Source: Sutcliffiella deserti (GTDB lineage: Bacteria > Bacillota > Bacilli > Bacillales > Bacillaceae_I). Taken from it: DNA of 64,000 nucleotides. Positions 1 through 9,220 of this stretch are shown here, piece by piece. Under the pieces are notes generated by a model. It worked only from the letters and a program-made list of their open reading frames with translations, was not told the origin of the DNA and made no database searches. The DNA lies in assembly GCF_020037475.1 (NCBI RefSeq), contig NZ_JAIQDB010000003.1:1-64000 (forward strand), read 5' to 3'. Numbering within the stretch: position 1 is the stretch's first letter; every line of letters begins with the position of its first letter. The translations under genes and the position numbers were made by a program.

Positions 1-416
1 TCCTCTTTTCATGTACTTACTTTGCCAGGGAATGTACATCATCCGATGCATTCCCCTCTTTTCATGTACTTACTTTGCCAGGGAATGTACATCTTCGGCT
101 GCATTCTCCTCTTTTCATGAACTTAATTTGCCAGGGAATGTACATCTTCGGCTGCATTCTCCTCTTTTCATGAACTTAATTTGCCAGGGAATGTACATCT
201 TCGGCTGCATTCTCCTCTTTTCATGAACTTAATTTGCCAGGGAATGTACATCTTCGGCTGCATTCTCCTCTTTTCATGTACTTACTTTGCCAGGGAATGT
301 ACATGATCTGCTACCTTTCCCTCTTTTCATGTATTTACATCGCCCTTGTTGATACATCATCTTGGGCCAACCTTTCTTTTCATGTACTTACTTTGCGCCT
401 GCTCCATCCTAACTCT
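1..416. repeat. 53-bp tandem repeat array A (about 7-8 copies)
   Basis: Seen directly: units restart every 53 bases (positions 2, 55, 108, 161, 214, 267, 320, 373). The best conserved core reads ATGTACTTACTTTGCCAGGG and then AATGTACAT, so each unit carries ATGTAC and GTACAT as an inverted pair around a spacer of about 17 bases. Copies 3-5 are nearly identical to each other; copies 7-8 are degenerate and end just before the terminator of the next gene. The array starts outside the window. The same family recurs at 37912-38690 in the same orientation. No convincing protein reading frame was found in it. Confidence 0.9.
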
Positions 417-417
417 A

Positions 418-463
418 TAAAAAAGAAACCAGCCCCCACCGCTTCAAAGCAGTGAGGGCTGGT
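418..463 (-). terminator. Rho-independent terminator of the YqcI/YcgG gene
   Basis: An inverted repeat beginning ACCAGCCC and ending GGGCTGGT, with a second inner stem around a TCAA loop, is followed on the minus strand by a T-rich tract. It lies just after the leftward gene ending at 476 and separates it from the repeat array. Confidence 0.85.
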
Positions 464-475
464 CTCCTATCTATA

Positions 476-1219
476 CTACCCATTATGATGGAATGGACAT
501 TTTCCTTCTATTGGTTTTACATCATCACCAATAAAGTATTGCTTCCATTCACGATGCTCAGGGTCACCGTAATGACTTATGTTAGGATGCTTTGGAAGCT
601 GATCCCATTTTTCTACGCGTTCTCTTACTTTTTCTCGTGACATGCTGCCACCTGGGGAGGTACCTTCTAGCCCTTCAAAAATGCGGCGTGGCTGGAATCC
701 TAAGATCAAACTGTTTCCAAGATCTCTCGTTTTTCTCTGCTTATATGCTGGAGCGTTTCCAAAAACGAAGTAAGGTTCCTCTGCAAAGGAGAAAGCCCAG
801 AGATGGTGGTCCGGATCGGTAGGATAATCCTCTGGCCAAGGCTTATCATCCTGGTTATGTAAAAATTGCAGGATGTTCCAAAAGTATTCACGATAATGTG
901 GAATCGACTCTACTTCCTTTTCAGGCTCTACAAACAAAAAGAATCCATGCCTAATGAGCGGTTTATCTGGATCAAACAGGGCATTAAAATCTTTAAGTGT
1001 TTCCGGCAGGTGTGCCCAATCATCATGCGTAATGTACGAATATCGTAGCTCACCTTTCTTCTCTCCAGCCATTCCAAAATAGCAGGGGAATGTTTTATCT
1101 GTAACCACTTCATGGAATTTTTTATATTCTCGAATGACCCAATCTGGTACCTTCGTCGGATCTGTCATGTCTTTCTTTGTTAATAGTTTACCTTTCGTCC
1201 CACTAACTGCGGTTTCCAT
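476..1219 (-). CDS. YqcI/YcgG family protein
   Basis: A 247-residue soluble protein with no signal peptide or membrane segment. The N-terminal part has the family pattern (DWVIREYKKFH, then FPCYFG around residue 45) and the C-terminus ends in a CPFHHNG tail. Members of this family are about 230-250 residues and their biochemical function is not established, so only the family is called. The ATG is preceded by GAGGTGAG at good spacing. It looks monocistronic: its own terminator lies downstream and the neighbouring DoxX-like gene is about 100 bases upstream. Confidence 0.8.
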   Translation of the reverse strand: METAVSGTKGKLLTKKDMTDPTKVPDWVIREYKKFHEVVTDKTFPCYFGMAGEKKGELRYSYITHDDWAHLPETLKDFNALFDPDKPLIRHGFFLFVEPEKEVESIPHYREYFWNILQFLHNQDDKPWPEDYPTDPDHHLWAFSFAEEPYFVFGNAPAYKQRKTRDLGNSLILGFQPRRIFEGLEGTSPGGSMSREKVRERVEKWDQLPKHPNISHYGDPEHREWKQYFIGDDVKPIEGKCPFHHNG

Positions 1220-1322
1220 GCACTCACCTCATATGTTTTTCTATAAAGAAGAAAATACCCTATATTTAGATATTCTAAACATTGAAGCAATAGAACACAG
1301 TCAGCAGGTGAGGCGATAATTC

Positions 1323-2336
1323 TTAAGCAAATCGATAATAAATCAGCAAAAATGTTGCTAACACGAAGAGAAAATTAAGAAATACAAAAATTAGCTGGTT
1401 TATTTTACTTTTGTGAATTTTGATTGGCGGATCATAGAACGATACTCCTTCAATAATGAAAATGATCAGTATGAAATGAATCATTAAATGACCTATTATT
1501 TCTGTGACCCCAAATAGGAGGGTAGTCGAAAAGAAAATCAAGGTTAAAACAAAAGCTAAAACTCGGTTTAGAATTCCTACTATCAATAAATAACCTACTA
1601 TGAATTCGATAAAAGCAGCTAATACCACAAAGGTTTCCGGTGCAAACCCGAATGTAGGGACACCATGCCTTTGAATGATATCGACACTCATTGCTGGATA
1701 CACCCATTTTTCGGCAGCTACCCAACAAAGAGACAACCCTGTTCCTAGATATAAGAAAGGGAATCCCCAATTTTCTAATTTCGTTTTGCCTATTAATAGT
1801 ACCGCAATAATGGCTAAGTAAAATCCATAATCAAGCATGTGGAATAAGCCAGATTCCATTAATTGATAAACGAACAATCCCAGTAAGACAATAGCTCCTG
1901 CCTTAGTTGCATAATGGATAGGAATCAACAGCAGAATGATACTTGCCCATAATGCCATTAAGACTCCTGTATTGCCTATTGCAAACTCGGGAGCAAAAAT
2001 GGTACCAGACAAAGCTTGGACTATCAGAGCTATGGCCGTTCCGTATTTAAGTATATACCTAGAAGAAATTCGATATTGATCAAGATACGTATTTATCTTC
2101 TGCACAAAAGGAATCTTCTCGATAATTGGTTGCAATAGTAACGTTAATATCGCCAAGAATACTGCTGTGAAAAGGGCAAGACCCATAAATAGAGGGGTTA
2201 ATATATTTTCAATCGTTTCTTTCTCAGGCGTGATTTCCGAAAACCACTTCACATGCGCTTCGGCAAAAATGGGAGTTAATATGATTAAAAAAAATAAGAT
2301 AAGTATTGGAAAGCGTTTTCGTAAAAATAGTTGCAT
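1323..2336 (-). CDS. DoxX-like integral membrane protein
   Basis: A 337-residue protein with an N-terminal signal/anchor segment, an extracytoplasmic stretch with HVKWF, and about eight further hydrophobic helices. The second half, including the VLAAFIEFIVGYLLIVG helix, resembles DoxX-type quinone-related membrane proteins; the role in the cell is unknown. I chose the ATG at 2336 because GGAGGT lies 4-10 bases before it; an ATG four codons upstream (2348) overlaps that Shine-Dalgarno and is unlikely. Located between a DUF2161 gene and the YqcI gene, all leftward, with no clear operon spacing. Confidence 0.6.
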   Translation of the reverse strand: MQLFLRKRFPILILFFLIILTPIFAEAHVKWFSEITPEKETIENILTPLFMGLALFTAVFLAILTLLLQPIIEKIPFVQKINTYLDQYRISSRYILKYGTAIALIVQALSGTIFAPEFAIGNTGVLMALWASIILLLIPIHYATKAGAIVLLGLFVYQLMESGLFHMLDYGFYLAIIAVLLIGKTKLENWGFPFLYLGTGLSLCWVAAEKWVYPAMSVDIIQRHGVPTFGFAPETFVVLAAFIEFIVGYLLIVGILNRVLAFVLTLIFFSTTLLFGVTEIIGHLMIHFILIIFIIEGVSFYDPPIKIHKSKINQLIFVFLNFLFVLATFLLIYYRFA

Positions 2337-2385
2337 ATTTACCTCCATTATTTAGATTTTTAGAAAATCGTTGCAACCTTCTTCC

Positions 2386-3132
2386 CTACTTTCCCTTATC
2401 TCCTTCCTCCTTATTCACTTTCTCTAAATAATAGCCTGCAAGCTCCCCGTACTCCCCCAATTCCTTTTTCCCTTTTTCACTTAAACAATAGGTTCCTCGT
2501 TTAATTCGATCGAACCAGTTATAGTAGTTTTTCGTTAAAATGGAGGAGGTTTTCGCTCCTGTTCCCAACTCAACTAATCTTTTCGGGGATAGCGGACCAA
2601 ACTCGTGCAGATACGCTGCTATTTGAATGCAATTTTCCTTATAGGCTGTCATTATTTTTGTACGGTTGCTGCCTCCTATATTAGTATCAGTGCTTCGCCC
2701 GTTCATCTCTTTTAACAGTGCGTCCCGTTTTCGTTTTCCTTGACGGATGCTTTTGCTTCGATCAAACGGGGTGGGAGAAAAGACAACTTCTGCTTTGTCA
2801 CGCTTGCCAGTTAAGGTAACAACAATTAACCCCAGCTCAAGCCTTCGAATTAAATGACAAAGATCTGTCCAGCGCTTGGACCTCAAACTGTAGGTGGGTC
2901 TCGGAATAGCGATGTATACCTGGTCTGTTAGTCGCTGCCGTTTGGTTGCCTGAATAAGCAGATGCACATTTAAGGTGAGTTTTAGCTCAATTACGACTAC
3001 CTCTTCCTCCTTCACCATGGCAATATCGCAGTCGTTCACCTCTCCATACACCTCATAACCTTCTTTGACAAAGTGCTTTTGGATTGGCTTATACAAGTCC
3101 ATTTCATAGATTTTTTTCTTTTCTTCCATCAT
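2386..3132 (-). CDS. DUF2161 family, PD-(D/E)XK nuclease-like protein
   Basis: About 248 residues. The N-terminal half has the restriction-endonuclease-like arrangement: an acidic residue in GEVNDCDIAMV followed by VVVIELKLTL, the E-x-K of a PD-(D/E)XK core, around residues 30-55. The C-terminal half looks like a winged helix (LGTGAKTSSILTKNYYNWFDRI). A nucleic-acid phosphodiesterase activity is inferred from the fold only. It starts 35 bases after the SNF2 helicase stop and is probably co-transcribed with it, which fits a DNA-processing role. Start is uncertain: TTG 3141, ATG 3132 and ATG 3129 are all possible and the Shine-Dalgarno is weak. Confidence 0.7.
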   Translation of the reverse strand: MMEEKKKIYEMDLYKPIQKHFVKEGYEVYGEVNDCDIAMVKEEEVVVIELKLTLNVHLLIQATKRQRLTDQVYIAIPRPTYSLRSKRWTDLCHLIRRLELGLIVVTLTGKRDKAEVVFSPTPFDRSKSIRQGKRKRDALLKEMNGRSTDTNIGGSNRTKIMTAYKENCIQIAAYLHEFGPLSPKRLVELGTGAKTSSILTKNYYNWFDRIKRGTYCLSEKGKKELGEYGELAGYYLEKVNKEEGDKGK

Positions 3133-3166
3133 TAACACCAACCATTACTTATTTCCCTTGCTCTCT

Positions 3167-6100
3167 TTAGATCATCAATATCTCTCTAATGTCCTCTTCC
3201 GTTAGTGCTGTAGAGGCTTTCCCATCATCCTGGATAATTTCTTCAATAAGGTGCTTCTTTTTTTCTTGAAGTTCATTCATTTTATCTTCAATGGTTCCTC
3301 TTGCCACAAGCTTAATCACCTGTACCACATTTGTTTGACCTATGCGATGGGCTCGGTCTGCTGCTTGTTCCTCTACTGCAGGATTCCACCAGATATCATA
3401 GAGAATGACCGTATCAGCCCCTGTCAGATTTAGTCCTGTTCCTCCTGCTTTTAAAGAAATGAGAAAATAATCCCGCTCTCCTTCATTAAATCGTTTGCAG
3501 GTTTCCACTCGCTCTTCTGATGGTGTTTGTCCGTCAAGGTAGAAAAATGGAACACCTTGATAAGATAGTTCATTTCCAATAAGTTTTAACATTTTCGTGA
3601 ATTGGGAGAAAATTAACACCCTTCTTCCCGAAAGCTTGGATTCTTCAATTATCTGCAATAGCATGTCAAATTTGGCAGAGCTTCCTTTATAGCCATCCAC
3701 AAACAAGGCTGGATGACAACAGATTTGCCGCAAACGGGTCAACCCTGCAAGAATTTTAATGCGGTTTTTTCGAATAGTATCTTTGTCAAGATGCTTCAGA
3801 GTGTCATGACGCAGCTTGGCCAAATAGGCCGCATAGAGCTTTTTCTGATCAGGAAGCAGCTCAACGGATTGCACCATCTCCAGTTTTTCAGGCAACTCTG
3901 CTAGAACATCCTCTTTTAAGCGGCGCAGCAAAAAGGGACGGATTCTTCGTGCAATCTTTTTTCTAGAAAGATGACTATATTCCTTCAAGCCCATAAACAA
4001 CTCTGGGAATACTACATGAAAGATGGACCACAACTCTTCAATGGAATTCTCCACAGGTGTCCCTGTTAGGGCAAAACGATGGTCCGCCTTGATTCTTTTT
4101 ACCGCCCGTGCAGTTTGTGTTACAGGATTTTTAAAAGCTTGCGCCTCATCGAAAAACACTGTATGGAAGTTATGCTTCTCAAACCAATTTAAATCGCTAC
4201 GTAGCAATGGATACGATGTAATAATCACATCAATCTCTCCTAATTCCTTTTGCAACTTTGCTCTCGCTGCTTTTGTACCATCAATAATAATAGCTTGAAT
4301 TTCAGGAGCGAACTTAATGATTTCACTTAGCCAGTTGTACGTTAAAGACGACGGGCAAACGATGAGAGCAGGCAGCTTTCTTTTTCGAATCTCAGGCAGT
4401 TCCGAAACTAAATATGTGATGCTCTGCAACGTTTTTCCAAGTCCCATATCATCGGCAAGAATCCCACCAAAGCCGTAGCTAGCAAGAGTCTTCATCCACT
4501 GATAGCCTCTTTTTTGATAATCCCGTAAAATGCTCTCCAAGCTGTTTGGGACCGTATACTGCATAGAAGAAGAATCGCTAAGATTGTCTAGAAATTGTCG
4601 AAAAGATTCTTCCATTGTGAAAGTACTTTGATCATTAACCGAATCTAGGAGCTTAAGCCCTTGAACAATCGGATAATCCAACTGGTGCTCGAAGTCCTCT
4701 TCTTGAACAGGCAATGCGTGTAAAAAACGTTGAATTTCTTCAAATTCCTTTGTCTGAAGCGATAATAACCCACCACTCGGCAAACGATAATATTTCCGTT
4801 TTTCTTCCAGTGCCATAATGACTTCTTTAATGTATTTTTCCGGGATGCCATCCATATCAAACTTAAACTCCAGCCAATTTGTCCGTTCCTTCTTTACCTT
4901 CACCCGTATCTTTGGACGTGTATTTTCACGAAATATCCGGTTTCTCACGGCGGTAGTCGCATATAACTGCACAAGTTTTTGAAGCTTAGGCACCGTATGA
5001 TACAAAAATTCGTACTCTAGCTCTTCATTATGCAAATAGTAGCCTTCTTCCGTCGTGGCAAATTCACTATCTTCCATTAATTGTAGAATCGCTTCTTCCT
5101 TTGCTACATCGCGTACAAGCATGGGACCAGCTTTAATTTCCCGGTTTTCCAGTGGGTTAATTACTACATGGTCATAGTGAAATTCAATGCTTGCTAGAAG
5201 ACGGTTTTTTACTCTGTCCAAATAAAGCTTGGCAATGAGTGGGGTTTTGTTAAACTTCTCATAAACAGATGCTGGGAGTTTGACTTCCCCTATTTTCCTT
5301 AACCCTGAGACCACCTTTTCGAGAAAGAATGGAAGTTGCTTAGGTTCAATCGGTATTTGATTGGTACCAGAGCCATCCAACATCCGTTTTAACTCTGAAA
5401 GACGCACGCAGTCGTCCTTTTTCACGGCAATAATCTTTCCATAATAAACAACCGAGTGATAATCCTTCATCACGATTAGCTGTTTAAAGCCAGTTACTGA
5501 AAGCAGATATTTTCCACCTGCTGTATCTGCTTCTGTTAGGTTGAAGAATAATGATAGTTTCTCTTTTGAAAGATGCAGGTCTTCATATACTTGTCCGCCA
5601 TTCTCCAATTTTACTAATGGAGCCATAGTAAGAATCGGAAGCATTCTCTCCCATGTAGATGGTGGAAGGAGTAATGTCTCTTGTAATTTTGGCAGGTGTT
5701 CCAAATAGACCTTTTCATCATTAGTGACCCTGCTTAATTCCTGAAGCACCGCATCTGTTTCTTTTTGAAAACAATGCAGGCTAGGGTCAAAATGGTGTGT
5801 AGCCGTAAGCTGATATGGTGTACCTTTACTTACCCTCCACAGAAAATCCCTTATATTTTCAACTTCGTATGGACCAATGCTCATCCTTATACCAAACAGG
5901 TGCTGATCCTTACTTACTTTAACGGGTTTACAGATAAAGGTAGCATCAAGAACCTGTCTTTTTTCAAAATGAAGCTGACTGGCACTTGAATAGGTTGGTT
6001 TTTCATGAAAAAGCGTGAGCAACCCATTTGTCAATTCATCACCTGACGAAAGGTTAGGCACATTTCGTTGATGATTTTCAATTGCAAGGAGAACAGCGGC

Positions 6101-6346
6101 AATATGCTGGCAATCCTTTTTTACCGAAGCAAGCGTTGGACAGCTGCAAGTTGCTTGGAAATTCCCGTTCTCTGCTACCTCAACCGTAACATGAAAATCT
6201 TCCACACCCGCTACCGTAGCTTCACACCTCTCAGAGCTATAATGTTCTATTGTTACTTTTTGAGAACGATAAAAAGCTTCCCCTCTTTTGAAGGAGACAG
6301 TTCCGCACTTTTCTTTTATCGTTTTTTGAGTAATTTGTATGTTCAA
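3167..6346 (-). CDS. ywqA: SWIM zinc-finger SNF2 helicase (YwqA type)
   Basis: About 1059 residues. Near residues 67-81 there is a SWIM zinc finger (CSCP then CQH). A long middle region of bacterial SNF2 type follows. The C-terminal motor has DDMGLGKT (Walker A), DEAQAFKN (Walker B), LTGTPVEN and the second RecA lobe ending RAHRIGQT, all typical SNF2 motifs. It is expected to be an ATP-dependent DNA translocase that remodels protein-nucleic acid complexes; partners are unknown. I favour the TTG at 6346 because AAGGAG sits 7 bases before it; the ATG at 6388 has no good Shine-Dalgarno. The gene symbol is by analogy with the Bacillus subtilis homologue. Confidence 0.88.
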   Translation of the reverse strand: MNIQITQKTIKEKCGTVSFKRGEAFYRSQKVTIEHYSSERCEATVAGVEDFHVTVEVAENGNFQATCSCPTLASVKKDCQHIAAVLLAIENHQRNVPNLSSGDELTNGLLTLFHEKPTYSSASQLHFEKRQVLDATFICKPVKVSKDQHLFGIRMSIGPYEVENIRDFLWRVSKGTPYQLTATHHFDPSLHCFQKETDAVLQELSRVTNDEKVYLEHLPKLQETLLLPPSTWERMLPILTMAPLVKLENGGQVYEDLHLSKEKLSLFFNLTEADTAGGKYLLSVTGFKQLIVMKDYHSVVYYGKIIAVKKDDCVRLSELKRMLDGSGTNQIPIEPKQLPFFLEKVVSGLRKIGEVKLPASVYEKFNKTPLIAKLYLDRVKNRLLASIEFHYDHVVINPLENREIKAGPMLVRDVAKEEAILQLMEDSEFATTEEGYYLHNEELEYEFLYHTVPKLQKLVQLYATTAVRNRIFRENTRPKIRVKVKKERTNWLEFKFDMDGIPEKYIKEVIMALEEKRKYYRLPSGGLLSLQTKEFEEIQRFLHALPVQEEDFEHQLDYPIVQGLKLLDSVNDQSTFTMEESFRQFLDNLSDSSSMQYTVPNSLESILRDYQKRGYQWMKTLASYGFGGILADDMGLGKTLQSITYLVSELPEIRKRKLPALIVCPSSLTYNWLSEIIKFAPEIQAIIIDGTKAARAKLQKELGEIDVIITSYPLLRSDLNWFEKHNFHTVFFDEAQAFKNPVTQTARAVKRIKADHRFALTGTPVENSIEELWSIFHVVFPELFMGLKEYSHLSRKKIARRIRPFLLRRLKEDVLAELPEKLEMVQSVELLPDQKKLYAAYLAKLRHDTLKHLDKDTIRKNRIKILAGLTRLRQICCHPALFVDGYKGSSAKFDMLLQIIEESKLSGRRVLIFSQFTKMLKLIGNELSYQGVPFFYLDGQTPSEERVETCKRFNEGERDYFLISLKAGGTGLNLTGADTVILYDIWWNPAVEEQAADRAHRIGQTNVVQVIKLVARGTIEDKMNELQEKKKHLIEEIIQDDGKASTALTEEDIREILMI

Positions 6347-6555
6347 TGCCTTACTCCTTCTTAGAGGATATGCCATTTCCTTTACCATAATTGTATCACA
6401 AGGGGACAGGCGTTGAAGAACCTGGTGTCAAAAAGAGGCTAATGAAACATTCGCTAAAAATGTATTATTTCAGTTGCTTATTCACATACTTTTAATGATA
6501 TTCCTAAGTATTCTTTGCTTGGCGATATCCTATTCTGACTATGAGGTGAGGACGA

Positions 6556-6711
6556 ATGAGCTATAGAGATCAGTTAGATCAACAATCTCAAAAGTTTCAC
6601 CATAATACGACAAGACGGAAACATGCAAGCTCCCAAGTTAATGGGCAATCGCAAATGTCACAGTCTGTTATTATAGCTCGTAGCGATGCAAAGGCACATA
6701 GGATGTTTTAG
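6556..6711 (+). CDS. Small basic protein (51 aa), possibly YpzG-like
   Basis: A 51-residue frame starts MSYRDQLDQQ, is rich in Q, S, H, K and R, and has no hydrophobic segment. A strong GAGGTGAG lies 5 bases before the ATG, and a clear terminator follows the stop, so this is a genuine transcription unit although short. The central HASSQVNGQSQMSQS stretch resembles small Bacillus proteins of the YpzG type by my recollection; this is tentative. Function unknown. It is the only rightward gene between the SNF2 gene and the small HMA-like gene. Confidence 0.65.
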   Translation: MSYRDQLDQQSQKFHHNTTRRKHASSQVNGQSQMSQSVIIARSDAKAHRMF

Positions 6712-6723
6712 GAATATTGCTTA

Positions 6724-6760
6724 AGAAGAAAGAAGGTACTTGCTGCCTTCTTTCTTTTTG
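6724..6760 (+). terminator. Terminator of the 51-aa gene
   Basis: AAGAAAGAAGG pairs with CCTTCTTTCTT around a 9-base loop and is followed by T residues. Confidence 0.85.
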
Positions 6761-6840
6761 GTTGTTTTCGCATTGATTGTTGCTTATATGTATGAGGGGA
6801 CCCCACGTTACAATCGTTGCTATCGTGCTCTTTTCCTTTT

Positions 6841-6865
6841 AAATTCAGAAATTACTCCTGAATTT
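6841..6865. other. Hairpin in the spacer before the HMA-like gene
   Basis: AAATTCAG and CTGAATTT form an 8-bp inverted repeat separated by 9 bases. The rest of the spacer 6761-7028 holds no recognisable gene. The hairpin has no T tract and its function is unknown. Confidence 0.4.
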
Positions 6866-7028
6866 GAGTGAATCGGACAGTTACGGACTTATCGCAAACA
6901 AACTTTACGAAAAGAGCCTCCTTTTTTCATAGCTGCATTTTATCCTTACAAATGAAGTATAAGACGAGATAGTGGGTATAGTTAATTATGTAGGCAAAAT
7001 CAAAATCTTGGAGAGGAAGATTTTTTTT

Positions 7029-7238
7029 ATGGCAGAAATGACGATTAAAGTAGAGGAAGCTGTGAAAGAGCAACCTATTAATTATTTGGAAAAAGTATTA
7101 ATTCAACTGAACGGAATGGAAAGAGCTCTAGTCGACATTGAAACCGGCGAAGTGAAGATTGAGTATAATGAACACAAGGTCTCTAAAGAGCGGATCATGA
7201 AAAGCATCAAGGAGAATGGCTTCCGCCTGATTGATTAA
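7029..7238 (+). CDS. HMA-like small protein lacking the CxxC metal site
   Basis: A 69-residue protein starting MAEMTIKVEEA, chosen over an upstream in-frame start at 6972 because GAGAGGAAG lies directly upstream of 7029. The LNGMERALVDIETGEVKIEY region and the closing IKENGFRLID follow the beta-alpha-beta pattern of heavy-metal-associated (copper chaperone-like) domains, but the loop where CxxC should be contains no cysteine and the whole protein has none. It therefore probably does not bind copper in the usual way. A terminator follows. No transporter gene sits next to it. Confidence 0.7.
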   Translation: MAEMTIKVEEAVKEQPINYLEKVLIQLNGMERALVDIETGEVKIEYNEHKVSKERIMKSIKENGFRLID

Positions 7239-7278
7239 CTTTAAGAATTGGTAAATTAACACACATAAAATATAGCAG

Positions 7279-7317
7279 AAACGAGGATAGGCCTTTGTGG
7301 CTTTTATCCTCGTTTTA
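7279..7317 (+). terminator. Terminator of the HMA-like gene
   Basis: AACGAGGATA pairs with TATCCTCGTT across a 14-base loop and is followed by TTTTAC. Confidence 0.85.
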
Positions 7318-7362
7318 CTATGCTCAGTATGTTATTCTATCCTTCGAGCACGATAGGAGCCT

Positions 7363-7989
7363 CTATATTTCTTTTGAGGAAAAAGGCAAGAATAGTTTAA
7401 TTCCTCGTTTGCTGAAGGGCAATATTTTTAAATCCCCGACAAGGTGGGTGATATATCCAGCAAGAAGGGTATAGAAAACACCGTCAACCCCAAGAGCAAT
7501 TTCCAGTTTTGCTGCAATAAATCCAAAGAAAATGACGCCAAGGATGGAATGGGTGTAACTGCGATGAGAAGTAAAAGAAGCAATTAAGATATAAATGCCA
7601 AAGAGAATCAACCATGTTTCCTCAAGCGAAAATCCACCAGCAGCAACACCTAGCCCCGTGATCGTCAGCATATGCTTTTGCTTAATAAACGAGGAGATGA
7701 GCATGATCGCTAATCCGAGTCCGATGCCCTGCCACCTTTCCGTTGCGTTGCCTTCGTAGAAACTATAGATAATCATCAGTACTCCGATCAACTGGGCCAC
7801 CGACCTGGTAACCTTATGAGACAAAGTAATTTTGCCGCGCAACGTTCCATCAATATCTAGATCTGGTATCAGTCCAGAAACTCCTCCCAATCCTACTAAG
7901 ATAAGCGTAGTGGTTGGAGTGGTATGGAAAGTGTTGGCGACAATAAAGCCTGATGCCGCCCCAATTGCTGCATGTGCTGTTCCATTCAT
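7363..7989 (-). CDS. YdjM-like membrane-bound metal-dependent hydrolase
   Basis: A 208-residue membrane protein. It opens with MNGTAHAAIGAASG, then GLIPDLDIDGT and later HRSYTHSILG; these His/Asp motifs between helices are typical of the DUF457/YdjM family of predicted metal-dependent membrane hydrolases. Substrate unknown. The start at 7989 is chosen because AAAGGTGG lies 8 bases before it; the longer frame beginning at 8022 has no Shine-Dalgarno and adds 11 residues not expected in the family. Confidence 0.8.
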   Translation of the reverse strand: MNGTAHAAIGAASGFIVANTFHTTPTTTLILVGLGGVSGLIPDLDIDGTLRGKITLSHKVTRSVAQLIGVLMIIYSFYEGNATERWQGIGLGLAIMLISSFIKQKHMLTITGLGVAAGGFSLEETWLILFGIYILIASFTSHRSYTHSILGVIFFGFIAAKLEIALGVDGVFYTLLAGYITHLVGDLKILPFSKRGIKLFLPFSSKEI

Positions 7990-8099
7990 GTTGGTATCCA
8001 CCTTTAAAGTACAATTTTTCATCTTAATTTATTTTACTATAAAACATATGTTCTGGTTAGAGCAGAAATAAAAAATGCTACCTTAGTCCTAAAATATAG

Positions 8100-8126
8100 A
8101 AAAACCCTATCTAAAATAGATAAGGT
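8100..8126 (-). terminator. Terminator of the ABC-2 exporter operon
   Basis: ACC-TATCT and AGATA-GGT arms (one unpaired base each side) are followed on the minus strand by TTTTTC, just after the permease stop. Confidence 0.7.
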
Positions 8127-8134
8127 AACTTTTG

Positions 8135-9220
8135 TTATATTTTTCGATACTTTTTTAAAGCTAGAACATTTAATAAGCTTATGGAAAAAGCGATAACTAC
8201 TAGAATAAGTAGACTTATGGCGATTGCATCGATCCCCTGCCCCTTCATCATAATTGCTTGTAAAGCTTCCCCACCATAATAAAGCGGCATTAGCTTGGCG
8301 ATAATTTGTAGCCAATCGGAAAGTGAACTGACTGGAAGAAGACCGGCGAAAAAAATTTGTGGAATCACAACAATAGGTATAAATTGCACCATTTGAAGTT
8401 CGGAATTTGCAAAGGTAGATAAAAGTAAACCGAGTGATAATGCGACAAAAGCGATTAGTATATTGGTTAAAAAAACGAGCCAAATATTGCCTGCAATCTG
8501 TATATCTAGAACGTAGATGCTATAGGTCACCACAATCAAGGTCTGTAAAATAGCAAAAACACCATAACCAAGCAGGTAGCCAAGCACAATCTCATAGCGT
8601 TGGATTGGGGTCGCAAGTAGACGATCCAGCGTTCCAGTTGTCCGTTCCCGTAAGAGAGAAATCCCTGAGATGAGGAAAACAAAGAAAAATACAAAGAAAC
8701 CAATGAGAAACGGACTAATAGTATCAAAATAGGTTGTATTCTCTGTGCCGTGTACATACCGGTCTTCAAGTTCGATGAGGGTTGGAAGTTCTTCAGGAGA
8801 AAGCCCCCCTGTTGCCACTGTCTGTTCCAACACTTCCTGTACATCTTTCATAAAGCTTTGCTGCTGCAGCCCGTGAAGTTTTGCTTTAATTCCTGCTGTA
8901 GTAGAACTTGCGTCATAGGTAACAATCATCGTCGAATCGTTCCATTCGATGAATGCATCAAGGTCTTGTTCTCTGATTTTTTCAGAAATATCTCCCGGCT
9001 GCTCGTAATCTTTCAGGTTAAAACCTGCGTCTATCAACTGTTCCTCGTGCATCTCGGGCAAGGAGGTAACACCGAGAGTTGCTTCATTATCCGCATTGGT
9101 TTGAAAAAGAAAATAGACGAGCGTCAAAATAAACAAAGGAGCAAGCAACATCAAGGCAAGTGTGCGCCGATCACGAAATAATTGTTGCATTATCCGGCCA
9201 GCGATGGCAAATGTACCCAT
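8135..9220 (-). CDS. ABC-2 type transporter permease
   Basis: A 361-residue permease: one membrane segment near the N-terminus (residues ~20-40), a large extracytoplasmic domain to about residue 165, then five helices, including GISLLRERTTGTLDRLLATP, a typical ABC-2 coupling segment. It forms the membrane part of an exporter with the ATPase encoded immediately upstream; the stop and start codons overlap as TAATG, suggesting translational coupling. Half-size, so it likely dimerises. Cargo is unknown; relatives are often drug or lipid exporters under TetR control, as seen here. Confidence 0.85.
   Translation of the reverse strand: MGTFAIAGRIMQQLFRDRRTLALMLLAPLFILTLVYFLFQTNADNEATLGVTSLPEMHEEQLIDAGFNLKDYEQPGDISEKIREQDLDAFIEWNDSTMIVTYDASSTTAGIKAKLHGLQQQSFMKDVQEVLEQTVATGGLSPEELPTLIELEDRYVHGTENTTYFDTISPFLIGFFVFFFVFLISGISLLRERTTGTLDRLLATPIQRYEIVLGYLLGYGVFAILQTLIVVTYSIYVLDIQIAGNIWLVFLTNILIAFVALSLGLLLSTFANSELQMVQFIPIVVIPQIFFAGLLPVSSLSDWLQIIAKLMPLYYGGEALQAIMMKGQGIDAIAISLLILVVIAFSISLLNVLALKKYRKI

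Noticed and set aside
8750..9181. A 143-codon frame opposite the ABC permease
   Set aside because: Antisense shadow, Cys/Phe-rich, no start signal.
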